From positions 1 to 37,927 of the forward strand of contig CALDUB010000373.1 of NCBI GenBank assembly GCA_937923465.1: a DNA stretch of 37,927 nt. Reading direction: 5' to 3'. Below, piece after piece: positions 8,908 through 16,101 of this stretch (its first letter is position 1; every line of letters starts with the position of its first letter). This DNA is from an uncultured Saprospiraceae bacterium. GTDB lineage: Bacteria > Bacteroidota > Bacteroidia > Chitinophagales > Saprospiraceae. Under the pieces are notes generated by a model, which was not told the origin of the DNA, made no database searches, and saw nothing but the letters and a program-made list of their open reading frames with translations. The translations under genes were made by a program, and so were the position numbers.

Positions 8908-9078
8908 ATGAAAAAGTTACACAAGCTTAACAACAACAAATTCAATCAATTCAAACTAGCCGAAAAACAACTAAACAGCGTCAAAGGCGGTGGCTGGGGT
9001 AATGGAGGAACTAGCGCATCTTTAAAAAATTGTCCTCCACCAGATGCAGGCGTATGGAAAAGAAATGCAATGATGTAG
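8908..9078 (+). CDS. Double-glycine leader peptide (secreted peptide or RiPP-type precursor)
   Basis: A 56-residue frame, too short for standard gene finding. It starts MKKLHKLNNNKFNQFKLAE and continues LNSVKGGGWGNGG. Lys-rich start, F/L positions, a KQLNSV helix and a GG site match the Bacteroidota 'natural product precursor, GG' leader pattern. Cutting after Gly28 would release a core of about 28 residues, rich in Gly and Asn, with one Cys (Cys42) before a Pro-Pro-Pro, and ending in KRNAMM. Export and cleavage would need a C39-peptidase ABC transporter, which is not in the window, nor is a modifying enzyme. A sigma-54-type promoter lies about 75 bp upstream of the start and a stem-loop follows. 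The mature function (signal, bacteriocin or other) cannot be told from sequence. Confidence 0.72.
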   Translation: MKKLHKLNNNKFNQFKLAEKQLNSVKGGGWGNGGTSASLKNCPPPDAGVWKRNAMM

Positions 9079-9098
9079 TATCATTAATTAAGTAAAGC

Positions 9099-9137
9099 AG
9101 GTTTACAATCAAACAGATAATGTTTTATTGTAAACCT
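9099..9137 (+). terminator. Stem-loop after the GG-leader peptide gene
   Basis: A perfect 11-bp stem AGGTTTACAAT / ATTGTAAACCT with a 17-nt loop lies 21 bp past the stop codon. No uridine run follows, so it may mark the end of, or stabilise, the peptide mRNA rather than being a strong intrinsic terminator. Confidence 0.45.
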
Positions 9138-9152
9138 AGCACTAAAAAAAAT

Positions 9153-9300
9153 GGTTCTCTGACAATCCCCCCGTTGCACGGGACAAGCGGTGAAATGTGA
9201 TTGAGAAAAAATAAGAAGCTCAAATTTCGCTTGAGTTTTGAACTCTTATTTTTCACAATCACTGCTTGTCCCGCAACGCGGGGGGATTTGTCAAAGAACG
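9153..9300. mobile_element. MITE-like hairpin element, copy 1 (148 bp)
   Basis: The ends GGTTCTCTGACAA and TTTGTCAAAGAACG are inverted repeats, continued by CCCCCC-GTTGCacGGGACAAG and its near complement. The interior also folds back (AATAAGA...TCTTATT), so the whole element is one long hairpin. It is flanked by an exact 8-bp duplication AAAAAAAT (9145-9152 and 9301-9308). It carries no gene, so it would need a transposase in trans. It lies between the peptide gene and the TPR kinase. Confidence 0.85.
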
Positions 9301-9383
9301 AAAAAAATTAAGTAGTCCATTTACCTAAATCATTTTTATTCGGCTAACTAGTATAAGAACACTTTATTCACCCTGAGAGCACT

Positions 9384-11417
9384 ATGAAAAAGATTATTAT
9401 TATTTTTGCATCTATTTTGATGCTTTCTGCTCTATCTTCATCGCAACTACTTGCTAAGACCAAAGTTTTTGCAGACTCTTCTCTTTCTACCACTCAAATA
9501 ATTGACAGCTTATCTTCACTTGCGACACAAACCCTTGAAAAACAACAGTTCGAGATTACCTTAGACTATCTACAACAAGCTCTAGATTTATCAGCGAATG
9601 AAACTAACAAGGAGCAATACTTAAACATCTTAGTTAGTTTTGGTCATACCTACCTTTTAAAGAATGATTATTCCTTATCGCAACAATATCTCTTTCAATT
9701 TTTAAAGGAACACAATCCTGATTTAAATAAAGAACAAATAAGCAATGCCTATAGTATTATTGCCAATAACTACAATAGCCTTGGCAATGTCAATGCCGCA
9801 CACGAGTATAGATTAAAATCAATAGAGATTGATGAAGTACTAGGTGATACGACGAGTCTTGCGAGTAACTACTATAACCTCGGTAGCCTTTTCTTTTACC
9901 AAGATGTATTTGAAAAGGCATTAGAGTATTACACAAAGGCAAATAAACTTGGCTATCAAATAAAAAGTTCCAAAGTAATCTATAATAGCACGGCAGCACT
10001 TGGTTCAGTTTATGGGCAGTTAAAACAGATAAATCGTGCTTTGGAGCTCAATTATAAATCGTTACATATTGCAGACTCATTAGAGTATGTAGTAGGACAA
10101 GCGTATTCTTTAGGAAATGTTGGCTCGAATTATCTTGATTTAGGGGAGTATACTAAAGCTAAAATGTACATTGAACGCTCTCTCGTACTAAAGGTGGAAT
10201 TAGATGACAAGTGGGGGCAAATTGGTGCTCATGTGGCACTGAGCGAACTTTATAGAGAAATAAATAATTTTAAACTTGCAGAAGAAAATATCCTCACGGC
10301 CTTAAGTTTGGCGCAGAGTATCAATGCAAAAAAAAGAATTTCTGATGTTTATAAATTAATTGCAGATTTATATTTATCCAATAAAAAAAATGACTTAGCC
10401 ATTGAGTATTTGAATAAGCATATTGCAGTAAAGGATTCTGTTATGAATGAAAATATCCTCAGGGAGATGAGTAATCGTAAGTCTGAAGCAGCAATACAAA
10501 AGAAAGAGTATGAGATAAATCTTCTAAAAAAGGATAATGAAATATTAGAAAAAAATAAAGAAGTACAGCGTTCTAGATTAATAGGCTTTGGCTTAATATC
10601 CATGTTTTTCTTGATAGTGAGTATCGTTTTTCGGTCTTTACTTTCTCGACAAAAAGAATTTACGCGTCTGTTAGAAACTAAAAATTTAGAGATTGAAGAA
10701 CAAAAAAATAAAATCCAACTACAAAATAAAGAATTAGAAAATTCAAATGAAGACCTACAGCAGTTTGCTTATGTAGCCTCTCATGATTTGCGAGAACCAT
10801 TGCGCATGATTAGCTCATATGGAAAAATATTGACGCGTCGCTATAAGGATACATTAGATAAAAGTGGTCAAGAGTTTTTATACTTCATGACGGATGCTGC
10901 AAGCCGTATGGACCTCCTACTTTTAGACCTCTTAAGCTACGCAAAAACATCTTCTAATGCACAACCTTTTGAAGAAGTTTCTACCGTAGACTTGCTGGCG
11001 TCAATAGAGAGAGTAACTGAAAGTTCGTTTTTAGAAAAAGGCGCGACTTTGGAAATTAGAAAAGAAAATCTGCCAACTATCAATGGTAGAAAAACTCAGT
11101 TGAATCAGCTCTTTCAAAATTTGATAGTTAATGGTCTAAAGTATAATCTAAACGAAAAGCCGCATATCACAATTGATTGTCAAACACTGGAAGATAAGTA
11201 CGTATTTTCTATTGCAGATAATGGTATTGGTATCCCTGAGGAACACCAAGCTAAAATATTTGAGATGTTTCAAAGACTACATGCCAATGGAGAATTTGAA
11301 GGTACAGGTATTGGTTTAGCAACTTGTAAAAAAATCGCAGATATTCATCAAGGATATATTGCTGTCGAGTCGGAGGAAGGACTAGGGAGTACTTTCTATT
11401 TCCATATGCCCAAATAG
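9384..11417 (+). CDS. TPR-repeat sensor histidine kinase (orphan)
   Basis: A 677-residue protein. It has an N-terminal signal peptide or anchor (to about residue 24), about seven tetratricopeptide repeats (45-350) predicted to lie in the periplasm, one membrane segment (LIGFGLISMFFLIVSIVF, 399-416), a coiled coil (425-458), a HisKA domain with His467 in SHDLREPLRMIS, and an HATPase domain with NLIVNGLKYN, DNGIGIP and GTGIGLATCKKI. The TPR array probably senses a protein or peptide. No response regulator is adjacent, so the partner is elsewhere. It ends at a strong terminator (11455-11491). The nearest upstream gene, 305 bp away, is the GG-leader peptide, with a MITE between them. Confidence 0.93.
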   Translation: MKKIIIIFASILMLSALSSSQLLAKTKVFADSSLSTTQIIDSLSSLATQTLEKQQFEITLDYLQQALDLSANETNKEQYLNILVSFGHTYLLKNDYSLSQQYLFQFLKEHNPDLNKEQISNAYSIIANNYNSLGNVNAAHEYRLKSIEIDEVLGDTTSLASNYYNLGSLFFYQDVFEKALEYYTKANKLGYQIKSSKVIYNSTAALGSVYGQLKQINRALELNYKSLHIADSLEYVVGQAYSLGNVGSNYLDLGEYTKAKMYIERSLVLKVELDDKWGQIGAHVALSELYREINNFKLAEENILTALSLAQSINAKKRISDVYKLIADLYLSNKKNDLAIEYLNKHIAVKDSVMNENILREMSNRKSEAAIQKKEYEINLLKKDNEILEKNKEVQRSRLIGFGLISMFFLIVSIVFRSLLSRQKEFTRLLETKNLEIEEQKNKIQLQNKELENSNEDLQQFAYVASHDLREPLRMISSYGKILTRRYKDTLDKSGQEFLYFMTDAASRMDLLLLDLLSYAKTSSNAQPFEEVSTVDLLASIERVTESSFLEKGATLEIRKENLPTINGRKTQLNQLFQNLIVNGLKYNLNEKPHITIDCQTLEDKYVFSIADNGIGIPEEHQAKIFEMFQRLHANGEFEGTGIGLATCKKIADIHQGYIAVESEEGLGSTFYFHMPK

Positions 11418-11454
11418 TTATCCATAACTGTCAATAGTAAGAAATATTTCTACG

Positions 11455-11491
11455 AAAAATGGGCTTCACTTGATAAGTGAAGCCCATTTTT
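11455..11491. terminator. Bidirectional Rho-independent terminator
   Basis: A perfect 17-bp stem (AAAAATGGGCTTCACTT and its complement) with a 3-nt GAT loop and T-runs on both sides. It separates the convergent TPR-kinase and SCO-like genes and can serve both. Confidence 0.9.
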
Positions 11492-11510
11492 TATTTCTGT
11501 ACATTTAATC

Positions 11511-12146
11511 CTACATCTCCTTATCTCGCTCTAAAATAATATCACGTGGCGCAACTCTACGCATCACTATCGTGACATGCTCCAACATCCGCCCCATTTC
11601 TTGCATACTGTTCGCATCATAATAATTACGGACAAGAGAGCTATCTACTAATATAAACTGAGAGTTATTTAAAACAGTCTCCCCTTCTTTAAATTTCATT
11701 TTGTAATTCTCTCTGGCAATACGGTCAAACTCAGCCTCTGTTCCTCTGATGACTTTCCACTGTGCAGTATCTTTGGGTATAAAGGTTTCATCGGCATTTG
11801 TGATGTGTGAAATAAACATGATATCATTTCTATCATCAAATTGCTCATGAAGCTTTTCCATCCTATCTTGGAGGTAATCTTTCTGAACTGCATTCTCCCC
11901 CATAAAATGAACAATGGCGGTATTACCTGCGATGCTTTCAAAGTCAAACGACTTACCGTCAGCCATGGTAGCAGAATAATTAGAAACGGTGCCAAAGTCC
12001 TCCTTCAATTCATTTACCAAGACTTTATGATAGTTATACCCTGTCGTGAGATAATACCATGAACCCGCAGGTAAAATGATAAGAATTAAAAAAAGCATTG
12101 AAACTACCTTCCAATGTATCTTTCCTTTTTTTGGTGCTTCTGACAT
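11511..12146 (-). CDS. SCO1/SenC-like protein lacking the copper-binding residues
   Basis: A 211-residue protein with one N-terminal membrane anchor (residues 13-34) and a thioredoxin-like SCO fold outside the membrane. Family landmarks remain: FGTVSNYSATMADGKSF, IMFISHITNADE (SCO: SVDPxxDT), W130-KVIRGT, and NSQFILVDSSLVRNYYD (SCO: HSxxFxLVDxxGxIRxxYD). However, the CxxxC loop is replaced by IVHFMGENAVQKDYLQ (residues 78-93), the copper-ligand His before SQFILVD is Asn, and the protein has no cysteine at all. It should therefore not deliver or reduce copper like SCO1. It is the last gene of the oxidase block, but is separated from subunit IV by a terminator and a MITE that ends 16 bp before its start codon. 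A structural or assembly role is possible. Confidence 0.78.
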   Translation of the reverse strand: MSEAPKKGKIHWKVVSMLFLILIILPAGSWYYLTTGYNYHKVLVNELKEDFGTVSNYSATMADGKSFDFESIAGNTAIVHFMGENAVQKDYLQDRMEKLHEQFDDRNDIMFISHITNADETFIPKDTAQWKVIRGTEAEFDRIARENYKMKFKEGETVLNNSQFILVDSSLVRNYYDANSMQEMGRMLEHVTIVMRRVAPRDIILERDKEM

Positions 12147-12161
12147 TTGTATTTATTTTTT

Positions 12162-12311
12162 GGTTCTCTGACAAATCCTCCTGTTGCACGGGACAAGCGG
12201 TGAAATGTGATTGAGAAAAATAAGAAGCTCAAATTTCGCTTGAGTTTTGAACTCTTATTTTTTTCACTATCACTGCTTGTCCCGCAACGCGGGGGGATTT
12301 GTCAAAGAACG
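12162..12311. mobile_element. MITE-like hairpin element, copy 2 (150 bp)
   Basis: Nearly identical to copy 1, with the same ends GGTTCTCTGACAAATCC and GGATTTGTCAAAGAACG and the same fold-back interior. It is flanked by an exact 8-bp duplication TATTTTTT (12154-12161 and 12312-12319). It sits directly upstream of the SCO-like gene, so that gene's 5' leader must start inside it or cross it. Confidence 0.87.
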
Positions 12312-12380
12312 TATTTTTTTTACGGAGTAAAATTACCGTATTAATTTCACGCTGTGGACCAAACCTGATACTTTAAAAAC

Positions 12381-12443
12381 AAAAAGGGAAGCAAGTAGTT
12401 GGAATAAACTTAAAGTTTTTTCCAACTACTGACTTCCCTTTTT
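12381..12443. terminator. Rho-independent terminator after the oxidase subunit IV gene
   Basis: Stem arms 12381-12404 and 12420-12443 pair over 24 positions with only a 2-base mismatch in the middle (AAAAAGGGAAG and AGTAGTTGGAA segments). They are flanked by A and T runs. It lies 24 bp past the end of subunit IV and should end the cyoE-subunit III-subunit IV transcript. Confidence 0.88.
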
Positions 12444-12466
12444 TTGAGAATTCCAACTAGAGAATT

Positions 12467-12907
12467 CTATCCTTCCATTGCCTTTTCTAAGGAAATAGTT
12501 TTTGTATTATCTAGCATTCCTGTGTCATTGTTGATATCCTGTGCAGGAAGTGCATTCTTTTCATCAATCAATTCACGACGTGCTCCCCAGCTACCACCTT
12601 CCTGCATGAAGGCAATAACACCCCACACCAAAAGTAATACAGGTAACAAAATAGACATAGCCATTCCTTTCGCTTCTCCACCTAAGTGCATGAATTCATA
12701 AATAATGAAGTACGCTTTGTAAACAGAAAGTACGATGATTAAGAAACCTGCACCATATAAAACCCAAGGGTTTCCTTTTGCGCCTTCCCAGATGTGTCCT
12801 TTACCAAAAAGAGAAACACCTACCTCAATCAAAGTAATGAATGCTAAAAGTCCGAGTCCGTAGTAAACAAATTTGATAGACTCTTCGTAAGTTCTGTGCT
12901 CTGCCAT
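12467..12907 (-). CDS. Cytochrome c oxidase subunit IV family protein
   Basis: A 146-residue protein with three membrane helices (about residues 11-33, 46-68 and 80-102) and a charged C-terminal tail. Size, three-helix layout and the position after two subunit III genes fit the small bacterial subunit IV (CyoD/CtaF-like) that stabilises the heme-copper oxidase. The YKAYFIIYEFMHLGGE segment between helices 2 and 3 is typical of the Bacteroidota form. No redox residues are expected. A TTAGAT repeat block fills the start of its upstream spacer. Confidence 0.85.
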   Translation of the reverse strand: MAEHRTYEESIKFVYYGLGLLAFITLIEVGVSLFGKGHIWEGAKGNPWVLYGAGFLIIVLSVYKAYFIIYEFMHLGGEAKGMAMSILLPVLLLVWGVIAFMQEGGSWGARRELIDEKNALPAQDINNDTGMLDNTKTISLEKAMEG

Positions 12908-12918
12908 TATGCTATATT

Positions 12919-12952
12919 TAAGATATTAGATATTAGATGTTAGATGTTAGAC
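12919..12952. repeat. Degenerate AGATATTAGAT tandem repeat
   Basis: Four copies of a 9-10 bp unit (AGATATT, AGATATT, AGATGTT, AGATGTT) lie just upstream of the subunit IV start codon. They are the same unit as at 4272-4310. Confidence 0.6.
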
Positions 12953-13136
12953 TCTCAATGTCTATAATCTTATTCTAAAATCTAAATATATTTAATCCTA
13001 AGTCAATAGGAGAATTTTTTAATTTGTAGTTTCTAAAACAAAATTTCTTGGTTTTAAACCTTTATTCGGTTTTACAAAGTCATAGTTACTGAAATTCTTA
13101 GCCTACTAACTACCAACTTTTAACCACCAACTTGTT

Positions 13137-14201
13137 TTACAATAAGTAAAATGCCAAGAAAACGAATACCCATACTAAATCGACAAAGTGCCAGTATAGA
13201 CCGATTTTCTCTACCATCTCATGACCGTTATTACGCTCAACATATAATCCACTTAACACGTTAATCATGATGACCGTCAAAAATGCCAATCCAGAGAATA
13301 CGTGAAAACCGTGGAAACCTGTGATAAAAAAGAACAATCCACCAAATGCTTTTGGTCCGAATGATTCGTTTTTAATTTCACCACCAGCAGACTTGTAAGC
13401 ACCTAACTCGTATGCTTTTGTCTCTCCATTATATGTGATTAAGTAAGGTTCGCTTGCATCAAACGTTGTACCTGCCTTATCAGCAGCTCCGTGGTCATCA
13501 CCGTGGTGGTCGCCACCATGGTCATCGCCATGAGCACCATGCATTGCTGCGTGCATCTGGTGGTGGTCACGTTTTACGAAAAAGCGATTTTCTTTGATAT
13601 CTTCTGTACCAGGTGCTAAATAGTAAGTAGCAGCAGGTATGTTATCCTCTGGTTTAGCATCTTCTACTAATACCTTTGTAGTTTTAACGTAACCCGCTTT
13701 CTCTAAATCAGCAGCAGAGACATACTGTCCACCTTCTTCAAAACGAGAAAATGGATTAGTTAATGCAGTCATTCCCTCTGTATTGATAAGATTATTCCAC
13801 TCCCAAGCTTGACAGCCTAAAAAGCCCAATCCGCCAATAATAGTCAACAACATCCAAAATGCGGTACCGCTTGTATTATTTCTATGCCCCTCTTGTACAC
13901 CACGAACCATAGTTACAGAACTGATGATTAATAGAAAAGACATAAACGTTACAAAAATCAAAGGCATTCCTTCGATACCGAAAGGTGCTGTTTGAAAAAC
14001 GAAATCTGGTTCTGGCCAACTTGGATTACTAAAACGCAACGCGCCATAAGCAATCAAGAAACCTGCGAAAGTAAAAGCATCTGAGAGGAGGAAATACCAC
14101 ATCATCAGTTTACCATAACTCGCTTTAAACGGCTCGGCTCCACCGTTCCATTCTTCGCCCGCTGGCGTATTATCTACCTTGTGTTCTGCTACTTCTGCCA
14201 T
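13137..14201 (-). CDS. Cytochrome c oxidase subunit III with His-rich insertion
   Basis: A 354-residue subunit III with the family's motifs: KLMMWYFLLSDAFTF near the N-terminus, WEWNNLI, FFITGFHGFHVFSGL and a final YWHFVDLVWVFVFLAFYL. Compared with the usual ~200 residues of a five-helix subunit III, it has an extra loop of about 140 residues (140-280) between helices 3 and 4. This loop contains a cluster of His, Asp and Gly at 213-238 (HHQMHAAMHGAHGDD and following). The loop should be outside the membrane and may bind metal ions. It follows a second, shorter subunit III gene by 147 bp. Confidence 0.92.
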   Translation of the reverse strand: MAEVAEHKVDNTPAGEEWNGGAEPFKASYGKLMMWYFLLSDAFTFAGFLIAYGALRFSNPSWPEPDFVFQTAPFGIEGMPLIFVTFMSFLLIISSVTMVRGVQEGHRNNTSGTAFWMLLTIIGGLGFLGCQAWEWNNLINTEGMTALTNPFSRFEEGGQYVSAADLEKAGYVKTTKVLVEDAKPEDNIPAATYYLAPGTEDIKENRFFVKRDHHQMHAAMHGAHGDDHGGDHHGDDHGAADKAGTTFDASEPYLITYNGETKAYELGAYKSAGGEIKNESFGPKAFGGLFFFITGFHGFHVFSGLAFLTVIMINVLSGLYVERNNGHEMVEKIGLYWHFVDLVWVFVFLAFYLL

Positions 14202-14348
14202 TAGAAATACGATTATTTTTTCGAGTATAAATGCTATTAAAAATTTATCTTAAAGCACCCGAATGTCTGATTGTTCGTTTATATATAAATCAAAGTCAAA
14301 GGTTTTTTGCTGCCATTCAAGGTCAGCCGACCACCGTCCACCGTTTTA

Positions 14349-14930
14349 TTAATATGCCATTAAAAATAGGATGAGTAAGTATACCCATAAAAAGTCCACA
14401 AAATGCCAAAACCAAAGTACCAATTGAAAACGATTTTTGCGTCTAGGGGTAACTTTGTATGGTAAGACAAAAGCATGGATTAATGCCATTATTACTGTGG
14501 CAATCCCTGCGATTAAGTGACCTGCGTGAGCAGCCGTAATGACGTAAACAAATGAGCCAGAAGGATTTCCATCTAGAAAAATACCGTCTGCATTCATCTG
14601 AAGCCAACCATTATATTGGAGATAAACGAATACCACACCCAATATTGCTGTCACTATCAGAAGACCTTTGTATCCTAATTCACTTCCTCTTAAGAAAGCT
14701 GTATATGCTAAATGTAAAGTAATGCTACTTGTTACAATAACTGCCGTGCTTATATAAAATACACTCGGCATTTGAAATTCTAACCAGTTTCCTTGCGCTT
14801 GCCTTACGATTAAAGCACTTGTAAAAGCCACAAACATCATCATCATACTTGCACAACCTACCAATAAGGCAAATTTTTGCGGATGCATGTTACTGCGACT
14901 TGATATATTATTATCGATTGATGTAATCAA
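14349..14930 (-). CDS. Cytochrome c oxidase subunit III, short paralogue
   Basis: A 193-residue five-helix subunit III. Landmarks are PQKFALLVGCASMMMMF at the start, QGNWLEFQMP, AAHAGHLIAGI and FWHFVDFLWVYLLILF at the end. It lacks the long insertion of its neighbour. Two adjacent subunit III genes of different size are usual in Bacteroidota oxidase clusters, and one may take the place of the missing half of a longer subunit. It lies between cyoE/ctaB and the longer subunit III gene. Confidence 0.92.
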   Translation of the reverse strand: MITSIDNNISSRSNMHPQKFALLVGCASMMMMFVAFTSALIVRQAQGNWLEFQMPSVFYISTAVIVTSSITLHLAYTAFLRGSELGYKGLLIVTAILGVVFVYLQYNGWLQMNADGIFLDGNPSGSFVYVITAAHAGHLIAGIATVIMALIHAFVLPYKVTPRRKNRFQLVLWFWHFVDFLWVYLLILFLMAY

Positions 14931-14962
14931 AGATTTACGATTTAAGAATTACGATTTACGAA
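14930..14962. repeat. Degenerate ACGATTTA tandem repeat
   Basis: Imperfect copies of GATTTACGATTTAAGAATT lie at and just upstream of the start of the short subunit III gene. This is another low-complexity spacer block, with a different unit from the TTAGAT blocks. Confidence 0.5.
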
Positions 14963-15067
14963 ACGATACTTTTTCTAGCTTCACAAATCTTAAAAATGTT
15001 TCTTCCTCGTTCTTGGTTTGTTTATCGTTCTCTTTAAAATACGTCTGTGCCCCTCATCTCTATTTTT

Positions 15068-15964
15068 TTAAAAGAAAAGGAGTACGAATAATGCAACTGG
15101 CAAATAAGCAAAAGAGCTAAACATAGTTGCTAATGCGGATTCGCGGTCATTTTTTTGGTAAAAATTCCAACCATACCAAGCATAGATTACTGCTAAAATA
15201 GGAAGAATAATTGCTGAAATAATTCCTGATTCACCAATATAATAAGGTAAAACGCCTAATGGAACTAAAATTAAAGCATACCACATAGATAACCAGCCCG
15301 CTTTTCTATCTGGACCTTTACTACCAAATGGTAATAATTTAAAGCCTGCTCTTGAATAATCTTCATTTCCTAACCAGCCGATTGCCCAAAAGTGTGGAAA
15401 CTGCCAGACGAATTGAATTGCAAAAAGAACTAAAGCTAATGCAGTTACTTCTCCTTCGTACGCGACCACACCAATTAGCATCGGTAATGCTCCTGGCACG
15501 GCACCTACTGTTACTGCTATCGGAGATACACGTTTTAAAGGTGTATAAATAAATGCATAAGTTATTAATGAAATAATACTAAACATAGCTGCCCAAATGT
15601 TGAAGCAACTCATCAAAGTAATACCCATTAAACTCATCATTCCTGCCCACAATATTCCTTCTTCACGTGTCATTCTACCTGCTGCTATTGGTCTATTTTC
15701 AGTACGCTTCATCATTACATCGAAATCAGCTTCTAATACTTCGTTAATCGTATTTGCCGCTCCTGTAATAAAGAAACCACCTAATGCCAATATTGCAACA
15801 ACTGACCATTCCACTACCCCATTGGCCGCAATCAAATAAGCCATGACACTTGAAAAAACAACAGTAATATTCAAGCGAAACTTGACTAAGGCAGCAAAGT
15901 CTTGCCACTTAGTTGGTACGGTGCTCTTTTGCACTGTCGAATATGTTGTAGTTTGTTTTTTCAT
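15068..15964 (-). CDS. cyoE: Protoheme IX farnesyltransferase (heme O synthase)
   Basis: A 298-residue UbiA-family membrane enzyme that adds a farnesyl group to heme B to make heme O, the precursor of heme A for the oxidase. The first Asp-rich motif is visible in NTINEVLEADFDVMMKRT, followed by NRPIAAGRM. A second polar loop contains NEDYSRAGFKLLPF. About eight or nine hydrophobic helices fill the rest. It is the first gene after the terminator that follows ctaD. The heme A synthase gene (ctaA) is not in the window. Confidence 0.95.
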   Translation of the reverse strand: MKKQTTTYSTVQKSTVPTKWQDFAALVKFRLNITVVFSSVMAYLIAANGVVEWSVVAILALGGFFITGAANTINEVLEADFDVMMKRTENRPIAAGRMTREEGILWAGMMSLMGITLMSCFNIWAAMFSIISLITYAFIYTPLKRVSPIAVTVGAVPGALPMLIGVVAYEGEVTALALVLFAIQFVWQFPHFWAIGWLGNEDYSRAGFKLLPFGSKGPDRKAGWLSMWYALILVPLGVLPYYIGESGIISAIILPILAVIYAWYGWNFYQKNDRESALATMFSSFAYLPVALFVLLFF

Positions 15965-15997
15965 CTAAAAAATGAACTGTGAACTATTTTCACAAAC

Positions 15998-16027
15998 AGG
16001 AGGCAAAAGGACTAACTTTTGCCTCCT
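15998..16027. terminator. Rho-independent terminator between ctaD and cyoE
   Basis: A perfect 12-bp stem AGGAGGCAAAAG / CTTTTGCCTCCT with a 6-nt loop, followed by a T-rich stretch on either strand. It lies 75 bp past the end of ctaD and should end or attenuate the act-cox transcript before cyoE. Confidence 0.82.
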
Positions 16028-16101
16028 ATTCTATTTTATATCAAAATTCACGGAAAAAGAAATCTAATCATACATGACCGATAACTTTAAACCGTCAATG
16101 G

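Noticed and set aside
9153-9300. MITE copies as a CRISPR-like repeat or as plain transcription terminators
   Set aside because: There are no regular spacers, and each copy has its own target duplication. The hairpin could act on transcription, but mobility explains the ends and flanks better.
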